DNA of 64,000 nt, from the NCBI GenBank assembly GCA_903873715.1, contig CAIQPS010000080.1, forward strand, positions 1-64,000, written 5' to 3'. The stretch comes from an uncultured Actinomycetes bacterium. Lineage in GTDB: Bacteria; Actinomycetota; Thermoleophilia; RBG-16-64-13. Of this stretch, positions 9,138-16,804 are shown in pieces. Position numbers and translations under genes: made by a program. The first letter of the stretch is position 1; every line of letters begins with the position of its first letter. The notes beneath the pieces are model-generated. The model made no database searches. It saw only the letters and a list, made by a program, of their open reading frames with translations, and had not been told where the DNA came from.

Positions 9138-9171
9138 ACCGTTTCTGGTATACTCGTACCGTTTTCCGGTA
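9138..9171 (+). promoter_or_regulatory. Extended -10 promoter between tandem operator boxes
   Basis: TGGTATACT at 9146-9154 is an extended -10. It is bracketed by two related boxes, ACCGTTTCTGGTA (9138-9150) and ACCGTTTTCCGGTA (9158-9171), 20 bases apart (two helical turns). The second box covers the expected transcription start. This is a typical repressor layout. The box differs from the motif seen before the other units of the block. Confidence 0.55.
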
Positions 9172-9215
9172 CGTAGTCAATCGTGCTATCCAACATTCCC
9201 AAGGGGGAGCGAAGC

Positions 9216-10022
9216 ATGTCGAACGTGGTCGTCGATCCCGTCACCGGGCTTCAGTTCGTGGAACTGAGCCACGTGTGGGGCCATGGAGCCCCGTCCTATC
9301 CGGGGCAGAACGACGTCGCTATGAAGCGCGGCGTCAAGCATGCCCAGCACGGCGTTCTCGCCTGGCGCATCGTCACCGTGATGCACACGGGCACTCACAT
9401 GAACGCCCCCATCCACATGATCCAGAAGGGCAAAGACCTGGCGGCTGTCGACCCGGCCCGTTTCTTCGGCAACGGCTGCGTCCTGGACATCCCCAAGGGT
9501 TCCTGGGGCCTCATCACCGCCGATGACCTCAAGAACGCCAAGCCCGGCATCAAAGAGGGCGACATCGTCGTCATCAACACCGGCTGGCACCACGAGTACT
9601 CCGACGGTCTCAAGTACTACGGCGAAGCCCCGGGCCTCACCAAGGAAGCCGCCGAGTACCTCGTGTCGATGAAACCCAAGATGGTCGCCATCGACACCCC
9701 GTTCGTCGACTCCCCGCTGGCCACCTCCATGGCGAGCCACCGCGGCGGTCCGCAGATGAAGCGCCTCGAGGCCGAATACAAGAAGGCCACCGGTCTCGAT
9801 CCCAAGAAAGAGCATCCCGAGTGGAACGTCGCCCACCGGACCATCCTCGGCGCCGATATCCCCACCATCGAGCAGGTCGGCGGTGACGTGGACGACGTCT
9901 CCGGCAAGCGCGTGACCCTCGCCGCCACTCCGTGGAAATTCGAGCACGGCGATGCCTGCCAGGTCCGCTTCGTCGCCATGTGCGACCCGAGCGGCAAGTG
10001 CCGTATCGAGCCTGGTAAGTAA
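9216..10022 (+). CDS. Cyclase family (kynurenine-formamidase-like) hydrolase A
   Basis: A 268-residue member of the metal-dependent cyclase/KynB family, which hydrolyses amides or lactones or opens rings. The metal motif HxGTHxDxPxH appears as HTGTHMNAPIH at residues 57-67. The third canonical ligand, Asp, is replaced by Asn63, so metal binding or activity may differ. ATG 9216 follows a GGGGGAG ribosome site; the in-frame ATG at 9183 lacks one. The gene is 28 bases upstream of a paralogue with an intact Asp, and the pair shares one promoter and one terminator. A heteromeric enzyme, or a pair acting on successive intermediates, is possible. The substrate is not predictable. Confidence 0.85.
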   Translation: MSNVVVDPVTGLQFVELSHVWGHGAPSYPGQNDVAMKRGVKHAQHGVLAWRIVTVMHTGTHMNAPIHMIQKGKDLAAVDPARFFGNGCVLDIPKGSWGLITADDLKNAKPGIKEGDIVVINTGWHHEYSDGLKYYGEAPGLTKEAAEYLVSMKPKMVAIDTPFVDSPLATSMASHRGGPQMKRLEAEYKKATGLDPKKEHPEWNVAHRTILGADIPTIEQVGGDVDDVSGKRVTLAATPWKFEHGDACQVRFVAMCDPSGKCRIEPGK

Positions 10023-10050
10023 TCATCCCGCGGAGCCGAAAGGACTAGCG

Positions 10051-10833
10051 ATGGCGCTCAAGATCTACGATCTCACCCATACGTTCACCCAGTTCATGCC
10101 CGAATGGCCCTCCACGCCCAGCGTGAACATCGATATCAACAAGTTCCACGCCAAAGACGGCGTCTACGAGATCCAGTGGGAAGGCATCATGCACCGCTGC
10201 ACTCACATGGACGCGCCGCTCCACGTGACCGAGAACACCCCCACCATCAACGATTACCCGCTGTGGCGCCTGTTCGGCACCGGCGTGTGCATCTCGCTGC
10301 CCAAGGAGAAGTGGGGCGTCATCACCGCTGAGGATCTGGAGAACGCCACTCCGAAGATCCAGGAAGGCGACATCGTCGTCATCAACACGGGCTTCCACCG
10401 CCTGTGGGGCGATACCGACGAGTACTTCGCGTACGGCCCGGGCGCCCGTGAAGACGCCGCCCAGTGGTTCGTGGATCACAAGGTCAAGATGGTCGCCTAC
10501 GGCTGCCAGGCCAACGACCACCCGATCGCCACGAAACTCGTGAACCACGGGCTTGGCCCGACACACCCGCACCTCATCCAGGAGTGGAAAGACACCTACG
10601 GCCGCGACCCGCTCGAGGACTTCGGCAAGTGGGAGCCCGCGCACAAGACCCTCATGGTCAAGGGCGGCATCCCCGGCATCGAGAACGCGGGCGGCGCGCT
10701 GGACGAGATCAGCGGCAAGCGTTGCACCTTCATGTGCTTCCCGTGGCGTTGGCCCGAGGGCGACGGTTGCATCGTGCGGCTGCTGGCCATCACCGACCCG
10801 GACGGCGACTTCCGCTTCGAGACGGGCGAATAG
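10051..10833 (+). CDS. Cyclase family (kynurenine-formamidase-like) hydrolase B
   Basis: A 260-residue paralogue of the preceding gene. The metal motif is HRCTHMDAPLH at residues 48-58, with both histidines and the Asp kept. The usual Gly before Thr-His is Cys50. AAAGGA lies six bases before ATG 10051. Shared blocks with the upstream copy (GVITAEDL/GLITADDL, EGDIVVINTG, NVAHRT or PAHKT near the C-terminus) show a tandem duplication. Divergence is strong enough that the two probably have distinct roles. A strong terminator follows. Confidence 0.85.
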   Translation: MALKIYDLTHTFTQFMPEWPSTPSVNIDINKFHAKDGVYEIQWEGIMHRCTHMDAPLHVTENTPTINDYPLWRLFGTGVCISLPKEKWGVITAEDLENATPKIQEGDIVVINTGFHRLWGDTDEYFAYGPGAREDAAQWFVDHKVKMVAYGCQANDHPIATKLVNHGLGPTHPHLIQEWKDTYGRDPLEDFGKWEPAHKTLMVKGGIPGIENAGGALDEISGKRCTFMCFPWRWPEGDGCIVRLLAITDPDGDFRFETGE

Positions 10834-10873
10834 GGGCGAGGCGCACCAACCCTCCGCTCACACTGTTCGGTTC

Positions 10874-10906
10874 GGGCCCCGGGGCATTGCCCCGGGGCCC
10901 TTTTTT
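10874..10906 (+). terminator. Strong rho-independent terminator
   Basis: A 12-bp GC stem (10874-10885 / 10889-10900) is followed directly by TTTTTT. It ends the two-gene cyclase operon. Confidence 0.93.
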
Positions 10907-10982
10907 GTCCATCATCAGCCGGTGCCTGTAGGGACGGTTCGCACCGGTGCAGCAAGAGTGCGCGGTTCTGCTGCTCGGCCCA

Positions 10983-11012
10983 TGTGATTGTGCGAGATAT
11001 CGCACAATCACA
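10983..11012. repeat. 30-bp palindrome in convergent intergenic region
   Basis: Arms TGTGATTGTGCGA (10983-10995) and its exact complement (11000-11012) flank four bases. There is no T-run on either side and no gene start nearby. It looks like a protein-binding palindrome or an RNA hairpin rather than a terminator. Confidence 0.6.
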
Positions 11013-11072
11013 GGTGGTTGGGAGGACTGCAGGGTAGTTGCGTCGGCCACGTGCCACGTAGGCGTGCGGTCC

Positions 11073-11112
11073 GAGAAACAAGAAGGCCGGGGGTTTGGAG
11101 CCCCCGGCCTTC
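11073..11112 (-). terminator. Rho-independent terminator, minus strand
   Basis: Arms at 11082-11093 (GAAGGCCGGGGG) and 11101-11112 are followed on the minus strand by TTGTTTCTC. It terminates the parvulin lipoprotein gene. Confidence 0.75.
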
Positions 11113-11179
11113 GCCGGTCCTGTGGTCCGGTCCCGCCCCGCCGGTCGTGCCGGGGGCCGGAGCCGGTATGCCGCTCCTG

Positions 11180-12475
11180 TTACTGTGCGGCCGTTGTGGT
11201 GGTCTCGGCCGGGGCGGCGGTGGTGATGCTGCCGGAGACGGTCGTGGTCGTCTCGGCCGGGGCGGTGGTGTCGCTCGAGCCGGCCGTGGTGGCGGTGGTG
11301 TCGCCGGTGGCGGTCGTGGCGGTGGAGCCGTCGGCCGGGGTGGTCGACGAGGTGGTGGTCGTGGTCACCCAAGCGCTGGCATAGGTGACGCCCACTTTAG
11401 CCTTCTGGCTGTCGATCCACTTGCTCCAGGTGTCGCTTTTCTTCTCGCTGAGCAGCTGGCTCTTGATCTCTTCCTTGACCTCGTCCAGCGTGTACTGCTT
11501 GGCTTCGTTGATGCCGGTCACCTGGATGACGTGGTAGCCGTAGGCAGATTTGACCGGGTCGGAGATCTCGTCGACCTTCTGGGAGAAGACGGCATCTTCG
11601 AACTCCTGGACCATCTCGCCCTTGGAGATGGTGCCGAGGTCGCCGCCGGTCTCTTTGGAGCCCGGGTCGTCGGAGTACATCTTGGCTTCGATGGTCCAGT
11701 CGGCGCCGGCCTTCAGCTGAGCCTCGACCAGCTGGGCGGCCGCGAGGGCGGAATCCCAGTCGGCCTGCGTCGGGGCGGCCGTGGTGGTGGTCGACTCGGA
11801 GGAGGCCGTCGACGTGGAGTCGCTCGTGCTGGTGGCCTCGCTGGTGGTGGTCGTGCTGGCGGCCGTCGTGGTGGTGCCGTCGGTACGGCCCGCCACCGGG
11901 GCTATGAGGATGTGCCGCGCGGTCCGGGTCTCCGGGGTGAAGTAGTCGCTCTTGTGCGCGTCGTAGTAGGCCTGGAGATCGGCGTCGGCCACGGTGGTCA
12001 CGCCCTTGGTGACCTCGTCATAGACCTTCTGCAGCAGCAGCGACTCTTTGTAGCTGCGCTTGAGCTGGTCCATGGTGATGCCCTGCTGCGTGAGGGCCTC
12101 GTCGAACTTGGTCTGGTCGCCTGCGAACGTGTTCTGAAGGATGGAGTCGATCTCCTTCTGGACGTCGGCGTCGGTGACCGTGAGTTTCAGGTCTTTGGCT
12201 GCCTGGCTGGCAAGCTCGTACGTGATCATGTACTCGAGTACGTCCTGCTGGAACTGCTTGTACTCGGTGGGCTGGCTGGTCTTATCGGGGATCTGGCCCG
12301 CGTACTGGACCTCGAAGTCCGCCACCCTCAGGTCGAACGCTTTCTGGGTGATCATGACGGTGCCGACCTTGGCGACGGCATCCTTGGGCAGATTGCCGCC
12401 GCAGCCGGCCACCACGCCGGCCGTGCCGGCGAGCAGGAGGACCGCGAATACGGCCAGGAGGATCTTCTTGGTCAC
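11180..12475 (-). CDS. Parvulin-type peptidyl-prolyl isomerase lipoprotein
   Basis: About 431 residues, a lipoprotein (lipobox VVAGC at about residue 25) with a SurA/PrsA-like N-terminal chaperone region and a C-terminal PpiC rotamase domain (TARHILIAP ... GGDLGTISKGEMVQEFEDAVFS ... SAYGYHVIQV). A Ser/Thr-rich segment of ~40 residues is inserted between the first rotamase strand and the rest of the domain, and a second Thr-rich tail ends the protein. The GTG at 12475 is preferred because GTGAGG precedes it; an in-frame GTG lies at 12493. It likely folds exported proteins outside the membrane, possibly including the lipoprotein receptors encoded next to it. The promoter should lie in 12476-12741, which also holds the divergent receptor promoter. 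Confidence 0.85.
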   Translation of the reverse strand: MTKKILLAVFAVLLLAGTAGVVAGCGGNLPKDAVAKVGTVMITQKAFDLRVADFEVQYAGQIPDKTSQPTEYKQFQQDVLEYMITYELASQAAKDLKLTVTDADVQKEIDSILQNTFAGDQTKFDEALTQQGITMDQLKRSYKESLLLQKVYDEVTKGVTTVADADLQAYYDAHKSDYFTPETRTARHILIAPVAGRTDGTTTTAASTTTTSEATSTSDSTSTASSESTTTTAAPTQADWDSALAAAQLVEAQLKAGADWTIEAKMYSDDPGSKETGGDLGTISKGEMVQEFEDAVFSQKVDEISDPVKSAYGYHVIQVTGINEAKQYTLDEVKEEIKSQLLSEKKSDTWSKWIDSQKAKVGVTYASAWVTTTTTSSTTPADGSTATTATGDTTATTAGSSDTTAPAETTTTVSGSITTAAPAETTTTAAQ

Positions 12476-12648
12476 GTAAACCTCACTTGACACTGGTTGC
12501 GAAGACGGCGCGGGAGAGTATAGCCCGATTCCTGTAAAGACGGTGTTAAAAGGGCATCAAAAGGGCAGCTAGCAAGGGATTTCCGGCACCCTGAGGCGTG
12601 GAGTCCGGACGCGCTACACCGTCGGTCACATCTCCACACGCTAACGTA

Positions 12649-12685
12649 GCGAACGCTCACTCAGTTATCATGCAAGTGCTAGGAT
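12649..12685 (+). promoter_or_regulatory. Solute-receptor 1 promoter with operator-like motif
   Basis: The extended -10 TGCTAGGAT (hexamer 12680-12685) is preceded by GCGAACGCTCACTC (12649-12662). The last six bases of that motif, TCACTC, sit at the -35 position with 17-bp spacing. The distance from motif end to -10 is the same as at the AbfD-like promoter. Confidence 0.5.
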
Positions 12686-12741
12686 GGAACCATGGGCCGT
12701 GGCGTTCGGCCCTTTCCACTCGTATCCACTGAGGAGGGGAT

Positions 12742-14175
12742 ATGGAAGACAAGCGTGTGAGCCGCCGTGACTTTCTGAAGATCGCTGGAGCCACCGGAGC
12801 CACCATCGGTCTGGGTGCCGGCCTCGGTGGAGTGTTGGCGGCCTGCGGCGGCACTGAGGAGACCACCACGTCGGTGACCGCTCAGGCGACCACCACCACA
12901 GCTGCGGCCACCAGCACGACCGCTGCCCCCGAGACGACCACTTCGGTCAGCGCGGGCCCGGAAGCCGGCCGCGAGATCAAACTCGGCCTGGTCTCCCCGA
13001 GCACCGGCCCGCTCGCCCTCTTTGCGAAGGCCGACGACTGGTGGGTGGACTTCGCCATGAAGGCCATCCCGGACGGCATCATCGGCGGCGACGGCAAGAA
13101 GCACATGATCTCCATCAAGCGCGCCGACAGCCAGTCCGACACGAACCGCGCCTCGCAGGTGGCCGGCGACCTCATCAACAACGACAAGGTCGACCTCATG
13201 ATGGCGTCCGGCTCCCCGGATACCGCCAACCCGGTGGCCGACCAGTGCGAAGCCTCCGCGATGCCGTCCATCGCGAACTTCGTGCCGTGGCAGCCGTTCT
13301 ACTTCGGCCGCGGCGCCACCCCGGACAAGCCCTTCAAGTGGACCTACGCGAACGCGCTCGGTCTGGAGGGTATCGTCTCCAACTTCATCGCGATGTGGGA
13401 CCAGGTTCAGACCAACAAGAAGGTCGCCTTCCTGTTCGCCAACGACACCGACGGCCAGGCCTGGACCGACATGAAGCAGGGTCTCCCTCCGGCCGTCACG
13501 GCTGCCGGCTATGAGTACTTCCTGCCCGACCTCTATCCGGTCGGCCTCGAGGACTACACCAAGTACATCGCCGACTTCAAGAAGAACGGCTGCGAGATCT
13601 GCTGCGGCACGATCATCACCCCTGACTTCACCAACTTCTGGAAGCAGTCCGTGCAGCAGGGCTACAACCCCAAAGTCCTGACCATCGGGAAAGCCCTGCT
13701 CTTCCCGCAGAGCCTCGAAGCCACCGGCTCGATCGCCTACAACACCACCGTCGAGTGCGTCTGGCACCCCACCTGGCCCTTCAAGGACTCCATCACCGGC
13801 ATGACCTGCAAGGAACTGGCCGACGACTACATGGCCAAGACCGGCGAAGAGTGGACTGCCCCCATCGGCCAGTACGGCAAGTTCGAATGGGCCGTGGACG
13901 TCTTCAAGCGCGTGACGAACGTCGACGACAAGGAAGAGATCGTCAAGGCCATCGGCAGCACCAAGATGGAGACCTGCCTCGGCCCGATGGACTTCACCGC
14001 GCCGGTGCAGTTGGGCACGCGGCACCCGGTCCCGAACGTGTACACCCCGCCCACGGGCGGCGCCCAGTGGGTCAAGGGCCAGACATACCCCTTCGAGCCC
14101 GTGATCGTCAGCAACGCCCTGGCTTCGGAGCTGACCCCGTCGGCGAAGGTCCAGCCGATGCAGTACGGCGCGTAA
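12742..14175 (+). CDS. Tat-exported ABC solute-binding lipoprotein 1
   Basis: A 477-residue periplasmic-binding-type receptor of the branched-chain amino acid (LivJ/Peripla_BP_6) class. The N-terminus has a twin-arginine motif SRRDFLK (residues 7-13), a short hydrophobic region and lipobox LAAC with Cys35, so it is a folded-state-exported lipoprotein. A Thr/Ala-rich linker spans about 39-72. The binding fold begins at REIKLGLVSPSTGP and contains DSQSDTNRASQVAGDLINN. ATG 12742 follows GAGGAGGGG. No permease or ATPase genes accompany it in the window. The closely related receptor at 15147 suggests duplication with altered specificity. LivJ-type receptors often bind aromatic or other carboxylic acids in catabolic loci. 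Confidence 0.9.
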   Translation: MEDKRVSRRDFLKIAGATGATIGLGAGLGGVLAACGGTEETTTSVTAQATTTTAAATSTTAAPETTTSVSAGPEAGREIKLGLVSPSTGPLALFAKADDWWVDFAMKAIPDGIIGGDGKKHMISIKRADSQSDTNRASQVAGDLINNDKVDLMMASGSPDTANPVADQCEASAMPSIANFVPWQPFYFGRGATPDKPFKWTYANALGLEGIVSNFIAMWDQVQTNKKVAFLFANDTDGQAWTDMKQGLPPAVTAAGYEYFLPDLYPVGLEDYTKYIADFKKNGCEICCGTIITPDFTNFWKQSVQQGYNPKVLTIGKALLFPQSLEATGSIAYNTTVECVWHPTWPFKDSITGMTCKELADDYMAKTGEEWTAPIGQYGKFEWAVDVFKRVTNVDDKEEIVKAIGSTKMETCLGPMDFTAPVQLGTRHPVPNVYTPPTGGAQWVKGQTYPFEPVIVSNALASELTPSAKVQPMQYGA

Positions 14176-14239
14176 CCTACCCGTCACATCCGGAGCAGCC
14201 GCCGCAGCCTCCGTGCTGCGGTGACCGAGCCCCAAAAGC

Positions 14240-14273
14240 GAGAGCCCCGCGAAAGCGGGGCTCTCCGTTTTTT
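14240..14273 (+). terminator. Rho-independent terminator
   Basis: An 11-bp stem (14240-14250 / 14255-14265) with a GAAA tetraloop is followed by CG and TTTTTT. It terminates solute-receptor 1. Confidence 0.92.
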
Positions 14274-14314
14274 CGTGCACATGCTCGGCTGCGCGGCGCA
14301 GGGGCGAGGGCGGC

Positions 14315-14968
14315 CTAGCAGGGAGCGGTCTTGCCGCCCTTGAGGTAGAAGGCGATCGCCTGCTTGAGCTCTCTATAGAGAGTGGTGCTGTCGATGCCGT
14401 AGTACAGCTCGTGCTCAGCCCCGAACACCAGGCGCCCCCGGATGATGGCCGCGTAGATCCCGTAGGCGACGTCCACTGCCAGTTCCTTGTCCTCGTGCCC
14501 GATCTCGTCGCTGTGGGCCATCATGATCTGGACGAAGGTCTCGCGGCGCTCCCGGTTGATGCGCTCCCCGCCGGCGCGGAGCAGCGGGTCCGTCACGGAG
14601 AGGGTCATGAAAGCGCGGGAGAGCTCCCGTTCGCCGACCACGTTGCGGATGAGGACGTCCACCGCGGCCTCCACCGCTTCAGTGAGCGTGCCCATCGGGC
14701 CGGCCTCGGCGATCATCTCGGCCCTGATCTTGGGTTCGAGCTTGCCATGGAAGCGTTCCTGGACGGCGTGGAGGAGTGCGGTCTTATCGGGGAACCGGGC
14801 GTAGAACGCCCCCACCGAAAGGCCTACGTTGTTCACCACCCCGCCGATGGTGAGCGATTCGAAGCCGTTGGCGCGGATCTGCTGCTCGGCGGATTCGAGC
14901 AGGCGTTCCAGGGATTCACGGCTGCGCTTCTGCCGGGGCGACTTGTAGGGTGTGAGGCGGTCTTGCAT
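14315..14968 (-). CDS. TetR/AcrR family transcriptional regulator
   Basis: A 217-residue regulator. The N-terminal helix-turn-helix is clear (SLTIGGVVNNVGLSVGAFYARFPDKTALL, the TetR recognition-helix region), followed by an all-helical ligand domain ending GGKTAPC. ATG 14968 is chosen because a minus-strand TATAGT (14975-14980) lies just six bases upstream, giving a leaderless transcript. An in-frame ATG at 15049 would include that promoter in the coding region. It is divergent from solute receptor 2. It is the obvious candidate to bind the recurrent GCGAACG/GAGTGAGC motif seen upstream of four units, including its own divergent region. The ligand is probably a catabolic substrate or CoA intermediate. 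Confidence 0.88.
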   Translation of the reverse strand: MQDRLTPYKSPRQKRSRESLERLLESAEQQIRANGFESLTIGGVVNNVGLSVGAFYARFPDKTALLHAVQERFHGKLEPKIRAEMIAEAGPMGTLTEAVEAAVDVLIRNVVGERELSRAFMTLSVTDPLLRAGGERINRERRETFVQIMMAHSDEIGHEDKELAVDVAYGIYAAIIRGRLVFGAEHELYYGIDSTTLYRELKQAIAFYLKGGKTAPC

Positions 14969-14974
14969 GGGGTC

Positions 14975-14980
14975 ACTATA
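14975..14980 (-). promoter_or_regulatory. Leaderless tetR promoter -10 element
   Basis: Minus-strand TATAGT ends six bases before the ATG at 14968, so transcription would start at or next to the A of the start codon. No ribosome-binding site is visible. Confidence 0.5.
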
Positions 14981-15011
14981 CAGCGGCTGCGGAGGCCGTG
15001 GCGGCGACTTT

Positions 15012-15081
15012 TGCGAACGGCACAAAAAAACAAGAATTCGCGTTCGCATCTATTGAAATGGGGCCTCGAAATCCCTATTCT
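15012..15081 (+). promoter_or_regulatory. Divergent tetR / solute-receptor 2 control region
   Basis: A sigma70-type promoter has -35 TTGAAA (15053-15058), 17 bp, and -10 TATTCT (15076-15081). Just upstream is GAATTCGCGTTCGC (15034-15047), matching the motif of the other promoters at 11 of 14 positions. TGCGAACG (15012-15019) and CGTTCGCA (15041-15048) form an inverted pair across the region. Repressor binding here could control both divergent genes. Confidence 0.55.
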
Positions 15082-15146
15082 GTTATCTGGTTCAGAACGG
15101 CCCCGCGGGGGCCGGACAGTCAATCGAGGGAGCGAGGGGGCTACGA

Positions 15147-16574
15147 ATGTCCGAAAGCACCATCAGCAGGCGTGATTTTCTGAAACGCGCGGGGATCGCG
15201 GGCGCGACCCTCGGAGTTGCCGGCGGTCTGGGCGGCGTGCTCGCGGCGTGCGGCGGCACTGAAGAGACCACCACCACGGCGGCTGCGGCCACCACTACTA
15301 CCGCTGCGGCCGGTGGCGAGACCACCACTACCGCTGCGGCTGAGACCACCACTACCGCGGCGAGCGCCGGAGTCGAGACCGGCCGCGAGGTCAAACTGGG
15401 CTTCGTCAGCCCCATCACCGGCAAGCTGGCCACCTTCGGTACTGCGGACAAGTATGTCCACGCTCGCTGGATCGAAGCCATCGGCGACGGCATGGTCCTC
15501 GGCGACAAGAAGAAGCACCCGATCAAGATCGAACTGCAGGACAGCCAGTCCGACCCGAACCGCGCCAGCCAGGTGGCCGGCGACCTCATCAACAACACCG
15601 GCGTCGACATGATGATGGTGGCCTCCACTCCGGACACCACCGTGCCGGTGGCCGCTCAGGCCGAAGCCGCGGGCGTTCCCTGCATCTCCAACGACACCCC
15701 GTGGCAGGCTTGGTTCAACGGCCTCAAGGGCGGCGACGCCACCAAGGAACTCAAGTGGGTCTACCACACCTTCTGGGGCCAGGAAGACATCCAGGAACTG
15801 TACTTCGCCATGTGGGACCAGTTCGACAACAACAAGACCTACGGCGCCCTGTGGCCGAACGACGCGGACGGCAACGCCTACCGCAAAGCCTGGCCGGCGA
15901 AGCTTGAAGCCAAGGCCTACAAGCTCTCCGACCCGGGCGCGTTCGAAGACGGCCTCGAGGACTACACCAAGGTCATCTCCACGTTCAAGAAAGACGGCGC
16001 GGACATCGTCGCCGGCGTGCTCTCAGCTCCGGACTTCACCAACTTCTGGAACCAGTCCAAACAGCAGGGGTACAACCCGAAGGCCGTCACCATCGGTAAA
16101 GCTCTCCAGTTCTGGCAGACCGTGGCCAAACTGGGCGCCATCGGCATCGGTCTGACGACGGTGGTCTACTGGACCCCCACCTTCCCGTTCAAGTCCTCGC
16201 TCACCGGCGAGACCTGCGCGGAGTTCGGCGCCGACTACGAGACCAAGCAGAAAGAGCAGTGGGTGCAGCCGCTCTACCACTATGCCCTGTTCGAGATGAC
16301 CGCCGACGCACTCAAGCGCGCCGCCAGCATCGACGACAAAGCCGCCATCGCCACGGCCCTGTCGCAGACCAAACTCGACACTATCGCCGGCCCGGTGGAC
16401 TTCACGCTGCCCGTCGCTGAAGGCACCAAACACCCGGTACCGAACGTGTACCGTACCGTGTGCGCCGCCGGCCAGTGGGTCAAGGGCACCAAGTACGACG
16501 TGGAGCTCAAGATCACGAGCAACGCGGGCCACGAGGTCATCCCGGTGGAGCAGAAGACCACGGCGCTGGCCTAG
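15147..16574 (+). CDS. Tat-exported ABC solute-binding lipoprotein 2
   Basis: A 475-residue paralogue of the receptor at 12742. It has twin-arginine motif SRRDFLK, lipobox LAAC (Cys35), then a Thr-rich linker of repeated TTTTAA units to about residue 75, and a LivJ/Peripla_BP_6 fold starting REVKLGFVSPITGK. Conserved blocks shared with receptor 1 include DSQSD-NRASQVAGDLINN, LEDYTK, APDFTNFW and KHPVPNVY or RHPVPNVY. ATG 15147 follows GAGGGGG. It lies divergent from tetR. No transporter membrane or ATPase genes are linked, so it must share a remote permease or act as a receptor only. Confidence 0.9.
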   Translation: MSESTISRRDFLKRAGIAGATLGVAGGLGGVLAACGGTEETTTTAAAATTTTAAAGGETTTTAAAETTTTAASAGVETGREVKLGFVSPITGKLATFGTADKYVHARWIEAIGDGMVLGDKKKHPIKIELQDSQSDPNRASQVAGDLINNTGVDMMMVASTPDTTVPVAAQAEAAGVPCISNDTPWQAWFNGLKGGDATKELKWVYHTFWGQEDIQELYFAMWDQFDNNKTYGALWPNDADGNAYRKAWPAKLEAKAYKLSDPGAFEDGLEDYTKVISTFKKDGADIVAGVLSAPDFTNFWNQSKQQGYNPKAVTIGKALQFWQTVAKLGAIGIGLTTVVYWTPTFPFKSSLTGETCAEFGADYETKQKEQWVQPLYHYALFEMTADALKRAASIDDKAAIATALSQTKLDTIAGPVDFTLPVAEGTKHPVPNVYRTVCAAGQWVKGTKYDVELKITSNAGHEVIPVEQKTTALA

Positions 16575-16593
16575 GCCTGACCTAATCCCCCCG

Positions 16594-16663
16594 GCTCGGC
16601 CTTGGCCGAGCAAAGAGTGGACCCCGGCCGCCGCCCGGAACGGCAGCCGGGGTCCCCTTTCGT
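16594..16663 (+). terminator. Tandem hairpins terminating solute-receptor 2
   Basis: A perfect 8-bp hairpin GCTCGGCC-TT-GGCCGAGC (16594-16611) is followed by a second stem GGACCCCGGC / GCCGGGGTCC (16619-16628 / 16646-16655) and CCTTTCGTT. The second is the likelier terminator. Confidence 0.55.
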
Positions 16664-16705
16664 TCCCACTCGATGGCGGCGGGTTGGTATCCTTGCATCA
16701 CTAAT

Positions 16706-16719
16706 GAGTGAGTGCTTAC
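16706..16719 (+). promoter_or_regulatory. Operator-like motif before the amidohydrolase-rdhA unit
   Basis: GAGTGAGTGCTTAC matches the complement of the receptor-1 motif (GAGTGAGCGTTCGC) at 10 of 14 positions. ACTAAT at 16700-16705 could be a -10, which would place the motif over the start of transcription. The ribosome site AAAGGAG lies further down at 16792-16798. Confidence 0.4.
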
Positions 16720-16804
16720 CAGCCGTGGACGCTCGCCTGTGTCCGTGTCTACAGCCGGAGGCCGTCCGCCCGAAGGCGACACTCCGCCTCGAAAGGAGTT
16801 CCTG

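Larger units (their letters stand above)
10834..11179. other. 346-bp convergent intergenic region
   Basis: No gene is seen. It contains the cyclase-operon terminator (10874-10906), a 30-bp palindrome (10983-11012), a short CCGGTGC/GCACCGG repeat near 10919-10946 and the terminator of the minus-strand foldase gene (11073-11112). Confidence 0.6.

Noticed and set aside
6818-9526. 902-codon plus-strand frame across the esterase and peptidase genes
   Set aside because: The translation is Arg/Pro/Ser-rich with no domain, and it overlaps two genes with intact catalytic motifs.
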